64,000 nucleotides of DNA from Burkholderiales bacterium (GCA_024235795.1 JACKLR010000002.1:248001-312000); one strand, 5' to 3'; positions 17,921-26,591 are shown, counted from the stretch's first letter. Made by a program: numbers and translations. The notes: generated by a model from the sequence alone, not told the origin.

Positions 17921-18895
17921 TTACTGGCCTCCATTACAAGGAATATTATTATCTCGAATAAATGCAGCGCGTGCGTCGGCGAACTGTTTTTCTCCTGCAT
18001 TGATCAGCAAAGCTGAATCTTTGGCATTATGTCCTTGACTGGCCCACCAGTTGTTTATGATTTGAGCGCGCTTGGTCTTTTGTGCTGGATCTTCATCGCG
18101 CCATTGTCTGATGCATTGACTGTTTTTGTCTGGCCCATAACTGGCTCTATCCAATCGTGCCAGCAACAGTTGCCTGACGTAAGGGTCTTGCGCCAGTTTG
18201 ACAGCCGCTGAGCCGGTAGAGAAGCTTTGTAAATAATCGATGCCGAAAGATTGAAGTGTTGTCGTATTGGAAGCAATATCAATCGTGGCCAGAAAAGCAG
18301 GCATTTCGGCGCCATAAGGACAAAGCGGATTATTTGCATTGTTGTTGCCGAATACAGGCGCCAGTGCGAGTTCCTTGCGGTTAAATCCTATTTTCAGTGA
18401 GTCTGGAAACTGTGCCGTCAAGCCCGACCAGGCGACTTTAATACCAAATGTGGTATCCGTTCCAAAAATGAAAGGACGTATTTCGCCTTTTTCCGGCAAA
18501 GGGTATGTACCCAATGGAATCGGTCCCAGGCGCGGCTTTCCAACGGGAGGCGCGCTCAAACATAATAGGGCATCGTGGTCGGCACTCGGGCCATTGCCGG
18601 ACAAGGCGAATGCGGCGTCGCCGCCGGCAAATACAGACGATACATCCATGCCGAACAGCAGGCGGTTGCCGGTTCTGAATCCCCCGACCACAGGTGGCGT
18701 CTGGCCGCCTTCAAATGATGGGGCAATGACCAGTTCACGCCGGGCAATCGATATTTCCGCGGTGGGCGGTTTGGTGTCGAAGTCAACGCCGACATTGGAC
18801 TTGGTTACAAAAAGCGTATGATCGAAGCCGATGGCACATCCGGCTAAAATCACAGGCAAAACAATCAGGGTGCTTCGTAAAACGATCTTATTCAT
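17921..18895 (-). CDS. Predicted lipoprotein, conserved hypothetical
   Basis: A 324-residue lipoprotein of unknown function. ATG 18895, preceded by AAAGGA, gives MNKIVLRSTLIVLPVILAGC with lipobox L-A-G-C. The mature part has regularly spaced Gly-rich beta-like segments (GGFRTGNRLLFGMDVSSVFAGGDAAFALSG; PRLGPIPLGTYPLP) followed by a helical C-terminus with FSTGSAAVKLAQDPYVRQLLLARL. No catalytic motif was seen. It overlaps the upstream lipoprotein gene by eight bases and the downstream small gene follows at once, so the three are probably one operon. Confidence 0.78.
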   Translation of the reverse strand: MNKIVLRSTLIVLPVILAGCAIGFDHTLFVTKSNVGVDFDTKPPTAEISIARRELVIAPSFEGGQTPPVVGGFRTGNRLLFGMDVSSVFAGGDAAFALSGNGPSADHDALLCLSAPPVGKPRLGPIPLGTYPLPEKGEIRPFIFGTDTTFGIKVAWSGLTAQFPDSLKIGFNRKELALAPVFGNNNANNPLCPYGAEMPAFLATIDIASNTTTLQSFGIDYLQSFSTGSAAVKLAQDPYVRQLLLARLDRASYGPDKNSQCIRQWRDEDPAQKTKRAQIINNWWASQGHNAKDSALLINAGEKQFADARAAFIRDNNIPCNGGQ

Positions 18896-19271
18896 GTGCT
18901 TTATCCTTTGATTCATCAAATATTTTGTCAGCTTGTGGCGATGCATGGCCAATCCGGGTATTCAGAAAACTGCTGTCCGGCCAGACCAGCTCAATGGTGG
19001 TATTGTCATCAAAAATCTCGATCCGTCGCTGGCTGTTCCAGCCAAAAGACAGAAAACCGCCATCCCGATTCTGGCCAAACCCCAATCCCAGCAAGTCTGC
19101 GCCCAGCACTACAGCCTTATGCTCATCCGGCTGCGGCGCAACTTTCATAACCATATGCCCAAATCCGTAAATATGCTCCGCTCCCGTTTTTTTATCATAA
19201 TAATGCAGGGCGCAGCCGTTTAAGATAACGGGAAAGGTAAATAACACAATGAGGCTCAGCATTCTCTTCAT
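18888..19271 (-). CDS. Small predicted lipoprotein
   Basis: A 127-residue protein with a lipoprotein signal: the start at ATG 19271 gives MKRMLSLIVLFTFPVILNGC. The mature part includes HYYDKKTGAEHIYGFGHMVMK and a Gly-rich GADLLGLGFGQNRDGGFLSFGW segment, suggesting a small beta-rich envelope protein. It is the first gene of the three-gene lipoprotein operon and its end overlaps the next gene by eight bases. Function unknown. Confidence 0.75.
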   Translation of the reverse strand: MKRMLSLIVLFTFPVILNGCALHYYDKKTGAEHIYGFGHMVMKVAPQPDEHKAVVLGADLLGLGFGQNRDGGFLSFGWNSQRRIEIFDDNTTIELVWPDSSFLNTRIGHASPQADKIFDESKDKAHE

Positions 19272-19570
19272 AGGATTAAGATTTTTCACTATGTTGCGGT
19301 CAGTTTTCAAATCGGTCATTAACTCCGTGTTTGTTCTGGTTTGGTTTCATTTTATCAGTCAAACAGAAATTACGGTATTCGGAAATTTTCATAATAGAAA
19401 AAGTCTATCCATATACAAAGTAAAAAGCCGTGCTTTTTATCACTGGTGGTGCTTTAGTGATTAATCAATTCAGGTTAATAAACAAACATAAAATCAACTT
19501 TGTTTTCTTAAATTGCATTTGCAATGGCTTCTATCTTTCAAACCCAACGCGTTGACCAGTTGCTCATCTA
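19272..19570. other. Spacer upstream of the lipoprotein operon
   Basis: An AT-rich stretch that should hold the leftward promoter of the lipoprotein operon. No coding frame with a ribosome site was seen. It ends where the mobile-element debris begins. Confidence 0.4.
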
Positions 19571-19612
19571 ACCCAATGGAATGGATTTCTCCCTCTCAAC
19601 GGCATCGTATAG
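19571..19612 (+). mobile_element. IS110-family left-end fossil (copy A)
   Basis: The segment CCCAATGGAATGG followed by a short C-rich block and CAACGGCATCGTA matches the segment starting at 23378, which there precedes an IS110-type start (ARTGIDLAK). Here the similarity ends after about 40 bases, so only a scrap remains. The 230 bases that follow, up to the IS1380 fragment, contain no intact gene and are probably further decayed insertion-sequence DNA. Confidence 0.5.
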
Positions 19613-19844
19613 AGAGGAAAAGTCACTGGTAATTGCGTAGCAAAAGAGCCGGTGGCAAACAGGTCTGACCGGCGTAAGTTATTCAGTCATATTCATGGCT
19701 CCCTACACGGCGATCACAGGACAAAGCCGCCAACCCGGTTTGAGTCTTATGCGTGAAATCCATCATGTCTCGGAAAAAAGCTATCCAACGGGAAGCCGGA
19801 TATACGGAAGCAGTTGCACCTTAAAACCATCATAAATTTAGCTT

Positions 19845-20389
19845 GCAATACAACAGTAATGATCATAGTACCCATGAAAAAAACGGCCTTCCTGCATACC
19901 GTGAACAGCATCATCGGTTGCATCAAAATCCTGAATCAATTCTTAGGGTACATCGTCGAATGAGGCAATGAACTGTTCAACCATCACTTCGTGAATACGC
20001 CATTGCCACCAGGCTGTCTGAGTGATTCTCCCAACGGCATAACGTGGAATTGCTCGCCAGTGTTTCGGTTCGCTCGACTGCCGTTTATATCGCGCAGTCA
20101 TGACGCAGCTTTTGATGATCATTCAAATCTCATAGCCCGATGCCGATGCCGATGCCAACTCATAAATCCGTTGCCGCAACAGATTCAATCCGTCACACTT
20201 GCAGCTTGTCTGTCTGCGATTGTCTTCCAATACGCTTGCTACAGCTTTGCTCAGCCCACTCAACCCATCAGCCTGTCGCAACAACACTCCGCCGCCATCC
20301 GATGTGATATCTCCGCCTTCAAAATTGACTTCAACCACGCGTTTTTTTACTTCGGGAAAATTAAACGATCTCTGGGTACAATTTGTCAC
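19845..20389 (-). pseudogene. IS1380-family transposase remnant
   Basis: Leftward reading gives the N-terminal third of an IS1380-family transposase: FNFPEVKKRVVEVNFEGGD, ITSDGGGVLLRQADGLSGL, DLNDHQKLRHDCAI, TAVERTETLASNSTLCRWE, VEQFIASFDDVP, and DFDATDDAVHGMQEGRFFHG followed by YYDHY. The pieces fall in different frames and are broken by stops (for example after CAI and after DDVP), and similarity ends at about 19845. About 545 of the roughly 1300 bases of such a gene remain, so it is inactive. Confidence 0.85.
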
Positions 20390-20421
20390 TGGAAACTCTT
20401 CTCTTTTATGTAGATTAGATA

Positions 20422-21045
20422 CCTCAGTGAGGTAAGCCCCCAGCTCTGCCGGGGGGACTCACCGAGGTTTGACCTTTACTACGGTCAGTGTGAATTTCTG
20501 ATCTCTACCAAGAGAAGAAGATTCACAATGAAAGAATATCAGAGCCTGAGCCATACAAGATTGGATTGCAAGTATCATATTATATTTATCCCGAAGCGGC
20601 GTAAGAAAATGGTGTTTGGTGTGTTGAGACGTCATCTCGGAGAGATTTTTCATGAATTGGCGTCACACAAGGAATTAGAGATAGTAGAAGGGCACTTGAT
20701 GAGTGATCACGTTCACATGTGCTTGAGTATTCCACCAAAGTATGCATTATCAAATGTTGTGGGATATATAAAAGGAAAGAGCGCGATTCAGATTGCGCGC
20801 AAATTTGGTGGTAGATAAAAGAATTTTACGGGAGAACATTTCTGGGCACGAGGATATTTTGTTTCGACGGTTGGGTTAGATGAGAATGTTGTTCAAGCAT
20901 ATATACGCAACCAAGAGGAAGAAGATGAGCGGTATGAACAGATGAAGTTGATTTTTGGATAAGCCGCCAAGGGCGGCTCATGAATTTATTTGCACCTTTG
21001 AGGTGCTCACAAATTCAAGCCACCGGCTTTGCCGGTGGTATTTGA
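20422..21045 (+). mobile_element. IS200/IS605-type element, inactivated
   Basis: A single-orf IS200-like element bounded by hairpins instead of inverted repeats. The left side has a CCTCAGTGAGG palindrome at 20422 and a C5/G5 hairpin at 20436-20456. The right side has AGCCGCC/GGGCGGCT at 20962-20979 and CCACCGGC-TTT-GCCGGTGG at 21020-21038. Y1 HUH transposases recognise such end hairpins. The transposase inside carries a nonsense mutation. Exact ends are approximate. Confidence 0.75.
20528..20962 (+). pseudogene. tnpA: IS200-type Y1 transposase TnpA, nonsense mutation
   Basis: The reading frame MKEYQSLSHTRLDCKYHIIF runs to SAIQIARKFGGR, meets TAA at 20816-20818, and continues in the same frame as KNFTGEHFWARGYFVSTVG to a proper stop at 20960. 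The HUH motif is HVH in MSDHVHMCLSIPP. The tyrosine nucleophile expected in the AYIRNQEEED helix lies after the premature stop, so the truncated product cannot cut DNA. A single C-to-T change (CAA to TAA) would explain the stop. Otherwise the gene looks recent. Confidence 0.88.
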
Positions 21046-21143
21046 CTGAATTATAAAAGATTTAAGAGGAATTGCCTCCTTCTTTCATGCAATATTTAGG
21101 CTAGATATATTCTGGAAAGTTTCTAGAAATCCAAGATAATTTT

Positions 21144-21728
21144 TTAATATCTTTGCATCCAGGCATCAAAGCGATAGTCAGTTCTTAGTGGAGAGTCAAA
21201 ATCAGTGTCTACAATTAAGCGTAACCAATTGTCTCCACCTGACCAGATTTGAGCCCATACCATTTTTTCAGCAAAAGTGAATTCATAGCGAAAACGTAGC
21301 CAATTTGCTGTTGTATAAACCCCATCAATTTTTCCCCAGTAACAATCATCCGGATGGCAAGCGCCCCATATCTCGGCTGTGTATACCAGTTTTACGCCAG
21401 AAGTAGTTGAACAAACGTCTCCACTGCATGTCGTTCTACTATCATCACGACATTCTTCATTAAAAACTGCTTTTGTAATTCCTCTAGTATTTTGATCTGG
21501 ATTTATCCACGTACCGACTTCACTTACTGTTCCAACAAGACATAATCCCGCGTGTGAGTTGCTACTTGTTGACGCTAAAAATAGCGTTAACAAAAATAAT
21601 GTTATAAATAGTATCGGTTGCTTCTTATTTAAACGATCTAGTTGATGTCGGTTATTTGATATATTAGAAAACCCATGTCCAACTTCTATATCACTTAGGT
21701 TTATTAAGGTTGCACATTTAGTACCCAT
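21144..21728 (-). CDS. Exported protein with GTW...TRGIT / CHPxDC motif domain
   Basis: A 194-residue protein. The ATG at 21728 is well supported by AGGAGG seven bases upstream. Residues 1-35 are polar, followed by a hydrophobic segment (PILFITLFLLTLFLASTSS) and then the mature domain, so it is exported or membrane-anchored with an unusually long leader. The domain has GTWINPDQNTRGIT and IWGACHPDDCYWG, a pattern I recognise from widespread uncharacterised bacterial secreted proteins (GTW-x5-TRGIT, W/Y-G-x-C-H-P-x-D-C-x-W-G). Six Cys may form disulphides. It is isolated among insertion sequences and may be cargo. Function unknown. Confidence 0.7.
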   Translation of the reverse strand: MGTKCATLINLSDIEVGHGFSNISNNRHQLDRLNKKQPILFITLFLLTLFLASTSSNSHAGLCLVGTVSEVGTWINPDQNTRGITKAVFNEECRDDSRTTCSGDVCSTTSGVKLVYTAEIWGACHPDDCYWGKIDGVYTTANWLRFRYEFTFAEKMVWAQIWSGGDNWLRLIVDTDFDSPLRTDYRFDAWMQRY

Positions 21729-21877
21729 TGCCTTATCCTCCTATATTCCTAGAAAATTAGCTATTGAAAGCTAATTATTTAGTAGTAATAGGAAGTTGTA
21801 TGTGTTTTTTGTCACTTCTTATCGTGAAAAAATTTCCTTTTTCCCCATCTTGGAACGACTTTCTAATTGCTAAAGGG

Positions 21878-21956
21878 AACTAGGGTCATAAAACTAGAAG
21901 AAACTAGTAGGGAAGAAACTAGGGTCAGAAGAAACTAGGGATGTTCAGGTCGCGAA
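21878..21956. repeat. Reiterated AAACTAGGGTCA units left of the IS3 remnant
   Basis: Five AACTAG cores lie within 80 bases; three are the longer AACTAGGG form (21878, 21917, 21933) and the last is followed by TTCAGGTCGCGA. The same ending, GTCAGGTCGCGA, with AAACCAGGGTCA units recurs at 22413-22462 on the other side of the IS3 remnant. Probably remnants of the end or target sequence of the RAYT element downstream. Confidence 0.5.
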
Positions 21957-22038
21957 TCAAGAATAATAAGTGTATTGATGTGGTTCAATAGACCCGGACA
22001 CTTCAGTTAAGAGAAAATATTCTTAACTGGAGGAAGAA

Positions 22039-22335
22039 ATGGTAACGAGGAAGCAATATACGAAGGAATTCAAATTAGACGCAATCAGTCTGGTTCTGGA
22101 TCAGGGATTTACGATAGCAGAAGCAGCCCGAAGCCTGGAAATTAACGCCAATATGCTCAGACGATGGATCAAGGAGTTTCAGACTGGTGATGATGGGCAG
22201 GCATTCCGTGGCAATGGGAAGCTGACACCGGAACAGGAAGAAATTCGGCGACTGAAATCCGAGGTCAAGCAGCTCAGGCTGGAGAAACAAATATTAAAGG
22301 AGGCGGCGGTCTTCTTTGCGAAAGAAACGAAGTAA
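22039..22335 (+). CDS. IS3-family transposase OrfA
   Basis: A 98-residue OrfA with an HTH (KQYTKEFKLDAISLVLDQGF, then TIAEAARSLEINANMLRRWI) and a C-terminal leucine-zipper helix (EEIRRLKSEVKQLRLEKQIL). An IS3-type terminal sequence (TAGACCCGGACACTTCAGTTAAGA) lies just upstream at about 21989-22013, and GGAGG precedes the ATG. OrfA alone is intact but its OrfB partner is cut off after some 30 codons, so the element cannot move by itself. Confidence 0.88.
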   Translation: MVTRKQYTKEFKLDAISLVLDQGFTIAEAARSLEINANMLRRWIKEFQTGDDGQAFRGNGKLTPEQEEIRRLKSEVKQLRLEKQILKEAAVFFAKETK

Positions 22336-22412
22336 AGTATTTGTTTATTGCCCAAAATAAGAAGACCTATCCGGTTGGCCCGATGTGCCGACTATTGGGT
22401 GTGAGTCGCAGC
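22320..22412 (+). pseudogene. Truncated IS3-family OrfB
   Basis: In the -1 frame relative to OrfA the sequence reads VKYLFIAQNKKTYPVGPMCRLLGVSRS, the beginning of an IS3 OrfB. It then runs into AAAACCAGGGTCA repeats at 22413 and similarity stops. The DDE catalytic domain is absent. Confidence 0.8.
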
Positions 22413-22462
22413 AAAAACCAGGGTCACGCAAAAACCAGCAAAAAACCAGGGTCAGGTCGCGA
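22413..22462. repeat. Reiterated AAACCAGGGTCA units left of the RAYT gene
   Basis: Three AAACCAG units lie within 50 bases; the first and last continue GGGTCA, and the last ends GGTCGCGA, matching the end of the array at 21878-21956. They mark the junction between truncated IS3 OrfB and the truncated RAYT gene. Confidence 0.5.
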
Positions 22463-22482
22463 TAGTTGCTGATTATAACTGG

Positions 22483-23193
22483 TTGTGTCATGGGTATTGT
22501 TTGATGGACAATCATTATCATCTTATCATTGAAACGCCTGACGGCAATTTGTCAAAAGGTATGCGGCAACTCAATGGTGTTTATACGCAGGCATCGAATC
22601 GCCGGCATGGACGTAGCGGGCATCTTTTTCAAGGACGATACAAGGCGATCCTGGTGGATAAAGATCGTTATTTACTCGAACTTTCCCGCTATGTCGTATT
22701 GAATCCGCTAAGAGCCAAGGGCATGGCCAAACGGCTTGAAGACTGGCCGTGGAGCAGTTATCCGGCAGTGGTGGGCGACGCGCCAAAGCCTGAATGGTTA
22801 ACAACGGACTGGATACTTTCTTTGTTCGGTAAGCGAAAAAAGATTGCAATGGAGCGATACCGGCAATTTGTCCTGGAAGGCGTGCAGCAACAACCTGAAA
22901 TATGGCCGGATTTAAAAGGGCAGATTTATTTGGGGGATGATGCTTTTGTCACTGAAATGCAGAATAGAATTGGGAAGGAAAAAGACGATTTAAATATACC
23001 CAGGCAGCAAAGGCGGCCGATTGCAAGGCCTTTGTCTGAAATTGCGGCGCAATACAGTGACCGCAACGCGGCGATTATTGCGGCTTACAAAACAGGCGCA
23101 TACAGCCAGCGAGAAATCGGGGAGATTTATCAATTGCATCCAACGACGATTGGGGCTATTGTTCGCAAGAAAAGCAAAAACAGGAGACATTGA
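22483..23193 (+). pseudogene. REP-associated tyrosine transposase (RAYT), 5'-truncated
   Basis: The product (236 codons from TTG 22483) covers the RAYT core and C-terminal extension: HGYCLMDNHYHLIIETPDGN contains the HUH motif HYH, followed by SKGMRQLNGVYTQASNRRHG, GHLFQGRYKAILVD, the tyrosine-containing ELSRYVVLNPLRAKG and a C-terminal HTH (AYSQREIGEIYQLHPTTIG). The usual N-terminal 80-90 residues are missing; the frame is open upstream only into the AAACCAGGGTCA repeats. RAYTs mobilise REP hairpins in single-strand form. Whether this shortened protein is made or active is doubtful. Confidence 0.85.
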
Positions 23194-23233
23194 TTATGGA
23201 CCCCATTTTCGTTCTTTTTGTATAGTCATCATT

Positions 23234-23362
23234 CTCGAGATTCATTCAGGAGAAATTGAATTCGAGGGTCTGGGTTTTAAGTTTCGTGGGGCATCAGGCC
23301 CTATTATTTTGTGGGTTTTCGTCTTTTTAGCTATTGTTGGTGCCATGAAATTATTATGGTGA
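23234..23362 (+). pseudogene. C-terminal fragment of a small membrane protein
   Basis: The frame ending at TGA 23360 reads HSGEIEFEGLGFKFRGASGP then a transmembrane segment IILWVFVFLAIVGAMKLLW. I recognise this as the end of a common small inner-membrane protein of unknown function. Its 5' part is missing, probably lost when the neighbouring elements inserted. Confidence 0.55.
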
Positions 23363-23375
23363 GGAAACAACAAAT

Positions 23376-23525
23376 AGCCCAATGGAATGGACTCCTCCCA
23401 CTCAACGGCATCGTAATGTGCCACATAAAGATTTTAGTAATCAAAAAGCGGGAGGAGATGATGACTATAGCACGTACCGGAATTGATTTGGCGAAATAGG
23501 TATTCCAAATTCATGGTGCAGACAT
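23376..23525 (+). mobile_element. IS110-family left-end remnant (copy B)
   Basis: After the conserved CCCAATGGAATGGACTCC leader, a start codon at 23461 reads MTIARTGIDLAK, then a TAG stop, then VFQIHGAD. This is the N-terminus of an IS110-type DEDD transposase, in which the Asn after LAK has been replaced by a stop. The remnant is interrupted at 23525 by the IS256-family element. Confidence 0.8.
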
Positions 23526-24935
23526 GGGAGTATTAGAAATTCTGTGTCATTCCTTTACTATTAAATTTTATAGGAGTGACGAATGAACAAGACTACAGTG
23601 CAATTTGATTTTGAAGAAGCCCTGGAAGCCTTGAAGGCAGGGCGCGATTTGAATGGAAAAGATGGCATATTAACGCCACTGATCAAACAACTCACAGAAG
23701 CTGCATTGGCGGCGGAACTTGAACAGCATATAAAATCCGGGGATGAACAGAACCGGAAGAATGGCACGACGCCAAAGACTGTAAAATCAGCATCAGGCAA
23801 TTTTCAACTGGAAACACCCAGAGACCGCAACGGTACATTTGAACCCCAGTTGGTTAAGAAGCATCAGACCCATCTTACCGATGAAATCGAACGCAAGATT
23901 TTATCGTTATTTGCGTTGGGTTCCAGCTATCAGGATATTTCTGGGCATATTGCCGAACTGTATGGCATTGATGTTTCAACGGCGACGATCAGCGCAGTCA
24001 CAGATAAGCTAGTTCCGGAGCTCAGGGAATGGCAGCAACGGCCATTGGATAGTCACTATCCGTTCGTTTGGCTGGATGCCATACATCACAAAGTAAAAGA
24101 CGACGGCCGGTATGCCAGCAAGGCAGTCTATACCGTACTCGGCTTAAACATTGAAGGAAAAAAAGAAGTGCTAGGGTTGTATGTTTCGGAAAGCGAAGGC
24201 GCCCGATTCTGGCTTTCCGTACTGACAGACCTGAATAATCGTGGCGTACAGGATATCCTCATTGCCGCCGTTGACGGCCTTACGGGCTTTCCTGAGGCGA
24301 TTAACAGCATATTTCCTGAAACCGAGGTTCAATTGTGCATCATTCATCAGATCCGCAATTCAATGAAATATGTGGCGTCAAAAAATCAAAAAGCGTTCAT
24401 GGCTGATCTGAAGCCGGTATACAAAGCATCAGCCATTGATGCAGCCGAAGATGCGCTTGATGCATTGGAGGCCAAGTGGGGAAAACAGTATCCCATCGTG
24501 ATCCAGTCCTGGCGCAACAAATGGGAAAATTTATCGGTATACTTCAAATATCCTGAACCGATACGCCGTGTGATTTATACAACCAACACCATTGAGGCCG
24601 TACATCGCCAATTTCGCAAACTGACAAAAACCAAAGGTGGATTTCCTAATGAAAACAGTTTGTTGAAATTATTGTATGTTGGCATCAAAAACGCCAGCAA
24701 AAAATGGACGATGCCAATCCTAAACTGGAATTTGACATTATCCCAGCTTGCGATATATTTTGAAGGCCGTTTGGATGCGGAGCTGGATTTATGAATTCAA
24801 TACAGATTTTTATGTCACCGCTGAAACTGGTTAGCGCATCGACACGAATTGTGTCGATCGGTCACCGGTTTCAGTGGTCAACAAGCGAAGCGCGTTAGGT
24901 GATTTGCAAACTGACACAGAATTTTGAACACCCTC
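23526..24935 (+). mobile_element. IS256-family insertion sequence, complete, with 8-bp target duplication
   Basis: The 1410-bp element is bounded by imperfect 24-bp terminal inverted repeats, 23526-23549 and 24912-24935, which agree at 19 of 24 positions and share the inner ATTCTGTGTCA. The octamer GCAGACAT is present directly on both sides (23518-23525 and 24936-24943), a target duplication of the length IS256 elements make. The transposase inside is intact. A nested hairpin (inner stem ATCGACAC/GTGTCGAT at 24838-24858) follows the transposase and may stop transcription. The intact ends suggest a recent insertion. Confidence 0.92.
23583..24794 (+). CDS. IS256-family (mutator-type) transposase
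   Basis: A 403-residue DDE transposase, full length for IS256. The three acidic residues are in VWLDAIHHKV, IAAVDGLTGFPEAI and the helix TNTIEAVHRQFRK; C-x2-H appears in LCIIHQIRNS as in the family. The start ATG 23583 follows AGGAGTG. The first 60 residues are helical and contain the DNA-binding region. No frameshift or stop was seen, so it is likely active. Confidence 0.96.
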   Translation: MNKTTVQFDFEEALEALKAGRDLNGKDGILTPLIKQLTEAALAAELEQHIKSGDEQNRKNGTTPKTVKSASGNFQLETPRDRNGTFEPQLVKKHQTHLTDEIERKILSLFALGSSYQDISGHIAELYGIDVSTATISAVTDKLVPELREWQQRPLDSHYPFVWLDAIHHKVKDDGRYASKAVYTVLGLNIEGKKEVLGLYVSESEGARFWLSVLTDLNNRGVQDILIAAVDGLTGFPEAINSIFPETEVQLCIIHQIRNSMKYVASKNQKAFMADLKPVYKASAIDAAEDALDALEAKWGKQYPIVIQSWRNKWENLSVYFKYPEPIRRVIYTTNTIEAVHRQFRKLTKTKGGFPNENSLLKLLYVGIKNASKKWTMPILNWNLTLSQLAIYFEGRLDAELDL

Positions 24936-24943
24936 GCAGACAT

Positions 24944-25324
24944 TCTGGCATCATTGGCCGATGGCAGGTTTTTTTCATCGGTGAGCTGGATACGGACTCC
25001 CTTTGTTTTGATTCCAACTCACTTGGCTACGGCAAACATCTCGTCTCAGTGATCCACCGTGACAAAGCCGCGTCGGTCGATACGGGCGAAGATGTAGTTA
25101 TGCGCTTTCAGTTCTTAGACTAAAGCGCCTTATGTATCGCTGAGCGTTGAGCTCAACTCCGATGCGGATGCCTTGTTATTCTAGCTGTACTCTGGTAAAT
25201 TTCGATCTTCTGAGCTCGAGATTATTCCCGCCGGGCGCCATTCCAGACTTTCAGTAAGTCTTGTATCACATCAAATCGATTGTATTTGCTCAGTTTATTA
25301 AATTGAGACGCTTAACCTAATATT
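24944..25324. other. Decayed sequence right of IS256
   Basis: No intact gene. Reading leftward gives short protein-like stretches such as LKAHNYIFARIDRRGFVTVDH interrupted by stops, which suggests another decayed coding sequence, perhaps of a transposase, but I could not name it. The last 60 bases should contain the promoter and leader of the glycosyltransferase gene. Confidence 0.35.
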
Positions 25325-25336
25325 TTGGAGAAGGTT

Positions 25337-26497
25337 GTGTTGCCGAAACTGCTTATTGTTTCAAATGTTCCCAGTATGTTACGTGAGTTTCTGCTTCCTT
25401 ATGGTGAGCACTTTAAGAACCTGGGCTGGCAGGTTGATGCCATGGTCAGTGACGCCACCACAGATGCCGACAATTTTGAAAAAACTGAAGATGTTTTCGG
25501 CACGATTTGGCGTGTGGAATGGTCACGTAACCCGCTCGATCCACGCAACTTCATCAAGGCGCCTCAAGCGATTCAAGCGGTACAGGAGAAAGGGGGTTAC
25601 GATATTGTTCATGTGCATACGCCGGTAGCGGCGTTCCTGACGCGTTACGCGCTCAGGCACTTGCGCGAGCAAGGCAAGCCCAAATTAATTTACACTGCCC
25701 ACGGCTTCCATTTCCACCGCGAAGGTGGTTTTATAAAAAATCAAATTTACAAGATTCTCGAGAAGACTGCGGGCCGATGGACCGATTACCTGGTGGTAAT
25801 TAACAGAGAAGATGAAGAAGCTGCCAAGCGGTTTAGGATTGTGCCGGCAGAAAAAGTGCGATACATGCCGGGGATAGGGGTTGATCGAGAAAAATATAGC
25901 GGCACAGGCATTTTGCCTGAACAAATTTTGGCCGTTCGCAAAGAATTGAATGTAGCTGAATCGGATAAAATTATTTTAATGATAGCCGAATTTAATCCGG
26001 GTAAACGACATCGGGACGCGCTGAACGCTCTTGCTAAACTGGACCGCACGAATGTAAAGTTGGTATTAGCTGGCGTAGGTCCTCTGGAAAATGATGTTGC
26101 TGCACAGGCCAATGCATTGGGTTTAAGCGAACAAGTACGCTTCCTGGGCTACAGACGGGATGTGCCCGTGCTGCTTAAAGCTGCGCATGCACTACTCTTG
26201 CCCTCTGAACGTGAAGGTTTGCCTCGGAGTATTTTAGAGGCAATGTGTATGGGAATACCGGTCATTTCAACCCGTATTCGCGGGGTAGCGGATTTGCTAG
26301 AGGAAAACGCAGGAATCATGACCTCAGTAGGTGATACGGATGCCATTGCTGAAGCAATGGGCTGGATTGCAGATAGTCCTGAGGCGGCTTTAGCGATGGG
26401 TAAACGCGGTCAGGAGAAAATGAAGTTTTTCAGTCTTGAAAACGTTATTCGCATGCATGAAGCGCTCTATGCGGAAGCGCTGGGCACAAATCAGTAG
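25337..26497 (+). CDS. Glycosyltransferase family 4 (GT-B fold)
   Basis: A 386-residue retaining glycosyltransferase. The start is probably GTG 25337, six bases after GGAG, though TTG 25325 or TTG 25340 are possible. The N-terminal domain begins LPKLLIVSNVPSMLREFLLP and contains DIVHVHTPVAAFLTRYALR. The C-terminal domain has MIAEFNPGKRHRDALNALAKL, LGYRRDVPVLLKAAHALLLPSE and the nucleotide-sugar signature EGLPRSILEAMCMGIPVIST (the EX7E region). It would add a sugar to a polysaccharide or lipid carrier. It is alone beside the mobile-element cluster, as if left from a larger exopolysaccharide locus. Confidence 0.92.
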   Translation: MLPKLLIVSNVPSMLREFLLPYGEHFKNLGWQVDAMVSDATTDADNFEKTEDVFGTIWRVEWSRNPLDPRNFIKAPQAIQAVQEKGGYDIVHVHTPVAAFLTRYALRHLREQGKPKLIYTAHGFHFHREGGFIKNQIYKILEKTAGRWTDYLVVINREDEEAAKRFRIVPAEKVRYMPGIGVDREKYSGTGILPEQILAVRKELNVAESDKIILMIAEFNPGKRHRDALNALAKLDRTNVKLVLAGVGPLENDVAAQANALGLSEQVRFLGYRRDVPVLLKAAHALLLPSEREGLPRSILEAMCMGIPVISTRIRGVADLLEENAGIMTSVGDTDAIAEAMGWIADSPEAALAMGKRGQEKMKFFSLENVIRMHEALYAEALGTNQ

Positions 26498-26591
26498 AAA
26501 GTTCAGGCTGGAAGGTTGCAGTCAGCGCCAGAGTTTTTGCCGGGGACTGCTGAGTCTGTTGATTAGCGTATATTTCAGGGAAACCAGCAAG

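Noticed and set aside
24811..24877. Nested hairpin after the IS256 transposase as a separate element
   Set aside because: It lies inside the IS256 boundaries and is most simply a transcription stop or end structure of that element.
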